From positions 1 through 7,557 of the forward strand of contig JAPHUI010000185.1 in assembly GCA_026193755.1 (NCBI GenBank): 7,557 bases of DNA, written 5' to 3'. The DNA is from Ignavibacteriaceae bacterium. GTDB taxonomy: Bacteria > Bacteroidota > Ignavibacteria > Ignavibacteriales > Ignavibacteriaceae. Every line of letters starts with the position of its first letter. Within the stretch, counting starts at the first letter, position 1. The position numbers and the translations under genes are program-made. The notes beneath the pieces were generated by a model. The model was not told where the DNA came from and ran no database searches. It worked only from the letters and a program-made list of their open reading frames with translations. Shown here piece after piece: positions 6,125 through 7,557 of the stretch.

Positions 6125-6946
6125 CTAAAATCTTGAAACAGCAGTTTTTAGTAACAAAGAGAATTTTTTAGCTACATTTTTTGCGGTTTCAGTAACTTCA
6201 CTGTGTGATAGCTTCTGCCTGGAAATTCCAGCTGCCATATTGGTAATACAGGAGATTGCTGCAACCTCCATATTAAGAAATGTTGCAAAAACAGCTTCGT
6301 GGACAGTTGACATTCCAACCGCATCTGCCCCGAACCTGCTGACCATGCTAATTTCTGCCGGCGTTTCATAGCTTGGTCCTTTTGAATACCAATAAGTCCC
6401 CGAATGTAAAGGTATTTTAATCTCTTTAGCGCTATCCATAAAAATTTCATTCATTCTTTTCGAAGGACAATTAAGGAAATTATTTCTTACTTCAATCGAT
6501 GTAACCCCGATAAGAGAGGTTATTTCTTTATTCAATTGAAGTGCATTAAAAGAATCGATTAGCATTAAATCTCCCGGGGCGAAATTTCTATTAACACCTC
6601 CGGCGGCATTTGTAAAAATAATTTTTTTGCAACCTAACTTGTTACTCAAAAGTACTCCAAGAAGACAATCACTTATTTTATAACCTTCATAAAAATGAAG
6701 ACGCCCCTGAAAAATTAATATATTTTTCTTTTCAACTTTTGAAAAATGAATTGCTCCCTGGTGTCCTTTAACTGTTGTTTTCGGATATCCGGGAATTTCC
6801 GAAGTAGATAGACTTTTTATTTTTTTTGTTGAATCAGCAAATTCACCAAGCCCGCTTCCAAGTACTATTGCTATATCGGGAGTAAAAGGTGATTCTTTTT
6901 TAAGGTAAGAAATTGCTTCCTGATATTTGAAGTTCAGATCAATCAT
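6125..6946 (-). CDS. punA: Purine nucleoside phosphorylase, trimeric type
   Basis: The enzyme cleaves purine (deoxy)nucleosides with phosphate to the free base and (deoxy)ribose-1-phosphate in cytoplasmic purine salvage. At 273 residues it is the normal size for the trimeric PNP family. Residues matching the human enzyme's active site are present: phosphate site S31 (LGSGLG), H62 (KGHQG), R82 and H84 (GRLHFYEG), and A115 (NAAGGV); ribose site Y86, Y193, M212 (VGMST) and H248 (LSHSEV); base site E194 (GPSYETPAE) and N236 (TNMAAGI). The Glu/Asn pair predicts preference for 6-oxopurines (inosine, guanosine) over adenosine. The ATG shares one base with the stop of the upstream nucleoside transporter (TAATG, 6944-6948), and only a weak distant AGGA precedes it, so translation is probably coupled. 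S-methyl-5'-thioadenosine phosphorylase is a related alternative, but the active-site pattern favours PNP. Confidence 0.95.
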   Translation of the reverse strand: MIDLNFKYQEAISYLKKESPFTPDIAIVLGSGLGEFADSTKKIKSLSTSEIPGYPKTTVKGHQGAIHFSKVEKKNILIFQGRLHFYEGYKISDCLLGVLLSNKLGCKKIIFTNAAGGVNRNFAPGDLMLIDSFNALQLNKEITSLIGVTSIEVRNNFLNCPSKRMNEIFMDSAKEIKIPLHSGTYWYSKGPSYETPAEISMVSRFGADAVGMSTVHEAVFATFLNMEVAAISCITNMAAGISRQKLSHSEVTETAKNVAKKFSLLLKTAVSRF

Positions 6947-7557
6947 TAGCTAAATAATAATCCTGCAAGAGTAGCGGTCATTAATGTTGCTAGCACACCT
7001 CCCGCAACTGCTTTAATTCCGAGAGCTGCAATATCTGATTTTCTATCGGGGGCTAAGGGTCCTATCCCTCCAATTTGAATCGCGATCGAGCTGAAGTTTG
7101 CAAACCCGCATAATGCGTATGTTAACATCAAAACACTTTTTTCGCTAATTATTTTTCCTGCTTCAACAAGTATCCCCATTTCGGTGTACGCAACAAATTC
7201 ATTAAGAACTACTTTAATACCAAGCAAGCTTCCGAAGTTTAATGCATCTTCCCACGGTACACCGATTCCGAACGCGACAAATTGCAGCACTACCCCGATT
7301 AGAAGTTGAAAGCTCAAGGGTTGTCCGAATTTATTCATCAGGTAAGCATTAACATTTATTAAATCACCAAACCCGTTCAACAAATAATTTATAAGTGCAA
7401 TAAGTGCAATGAATGCAAGCAGCATAGCACCAACATTTATTGCAAGTTTCCATCCATCAGCAGCACCATTAGCTGCAGCTTCAATAACGTTTGATGCATT
7501 TTTTTCTACTTCAATTTTTACTGTTCCTTTTGTAACCGGATCACCTGTTTCCGGAAA
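6946..7557 (-). CDS. nupC: Concentrative nucleoside transporter, C-terminal part (5' partial)
   Basis: The frame stays open to the right edge, so 203 C-terminal residues are visible and an ATG at 7423-7425 is internal. The first visible part is the CNT signature FPETGDPVTKG followed by NVIEAAANGAADGWKLAINVGAM. Later come KVVLNEFVAYTEMG (115-128) and GFANFSSIAIQIGGIGPLAPDRK (151-173), the best conserved CNT segment. E120 (in NEFVAY), N154 and S157 (in GFANFSS) correspond to the ribose-contacting residues of the Vibrio CNT structure. Family members carry nucleosides inward across the inner membrane using a sodium or proton gradient. The base-contacting Gln/Glu motif that would help predict specificity is outside the window. 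The protein ends ATLAGLLFS, a normal CNT end, and its stop overlaps the start of the purine nucleoside phosphorylase gene. Import followed by phosphorolysis is the likely joint role. Confidence 0.93.
   Translation of the reverse strand, partial: FPETGDPVTKGTVKIEVEKNASNVIEAAANGAADGWKLAINVGAMLLAFIALIALINYLLNGFGDLINVNAYLMNKFGQPLSFQLLIGVVLQFVAFGIGVPWEDALNFGSLLGIKVVLNEFVAYTEMGILVEAGKIISEKSVLMLTYALCGFANFSSIAIQIGGIGPLAPDRKSDIAALGIKAVAGGVLATLMTATLAGLLFS

Noticed and set aside
6172..6450. A 92-codon - strand frame overlapping the purine nucleoside phosphorylase gene
   Set aside because: It is an alternative frame of a gene whose active-site residues are all intact in the main frame, with no sign of a real second product.

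Overview
The window looks like chromosomal DNA from an AT-rich member of the Bacteroidota/Ignavibacteria group. The main evidence is the first protein, which ends in a type IX secretion (T9SS) type A sorting domain of the 'NYPNPFNP' kind that is abundant in Ignavibacteria-like genomes. A signal peptide ending in 'FSQ' on the next gene and a TAnnTTTG-type promoter element in front of secD agree with this. The assignment is inferred from family style, not from a database comparison.

Layout. Two genes lie on the + strand at the left. The first (3-1439) is the C-terminal part of a large secreted, probably surface-anchored T9SS cargo protein whose N-terminus lies outside the window; a strong intrinsic terminator (1467-1496) follows it. 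The second (1593-2318) encodes an exported, all-helical protein of unknown function, built from two copies of a domain of about 100 residues, each with three matching histidines. Everything to the right is on the - strand. Read in its own direction, this is the C-terminal part of a concentrative nucleoside transporter (nupC, running off the right edge), a purine nucleoside phosphorylase (6125-6946) whose start overlaps the transporter stop, then secD (4089-6023) and secF (2919-4058), closed by a terminator (2878-2908). Last comes a small single-RRM RNA-binding protein (2474-2725), convergent with the His-rich duplicated-domain gene.

Function. The transporter and phosphorylase form a nucleoside uptake and cleavage unit. 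SecD and SecF are the proton-driven accessory subunits of the Sec translocon. Both exported + strand products would cross the inner membrane by Sec, although nothing in the sequence links them transcriptionally to secDF. secD seems to have its own promoter, whose -35 element lies inside a small perfect inverted repeat.

Novelty. Most of the window is conserved housekeeping or well-known accessory content, and I see no convincing new multigene system. The best candidate for an undescribed function is the duplicated three-histidine exported protein at 1593-2318. There are no tRNA or rRNA genes, insertion sequences, CRISPR arrays or gene-free stretches over 300 bases.
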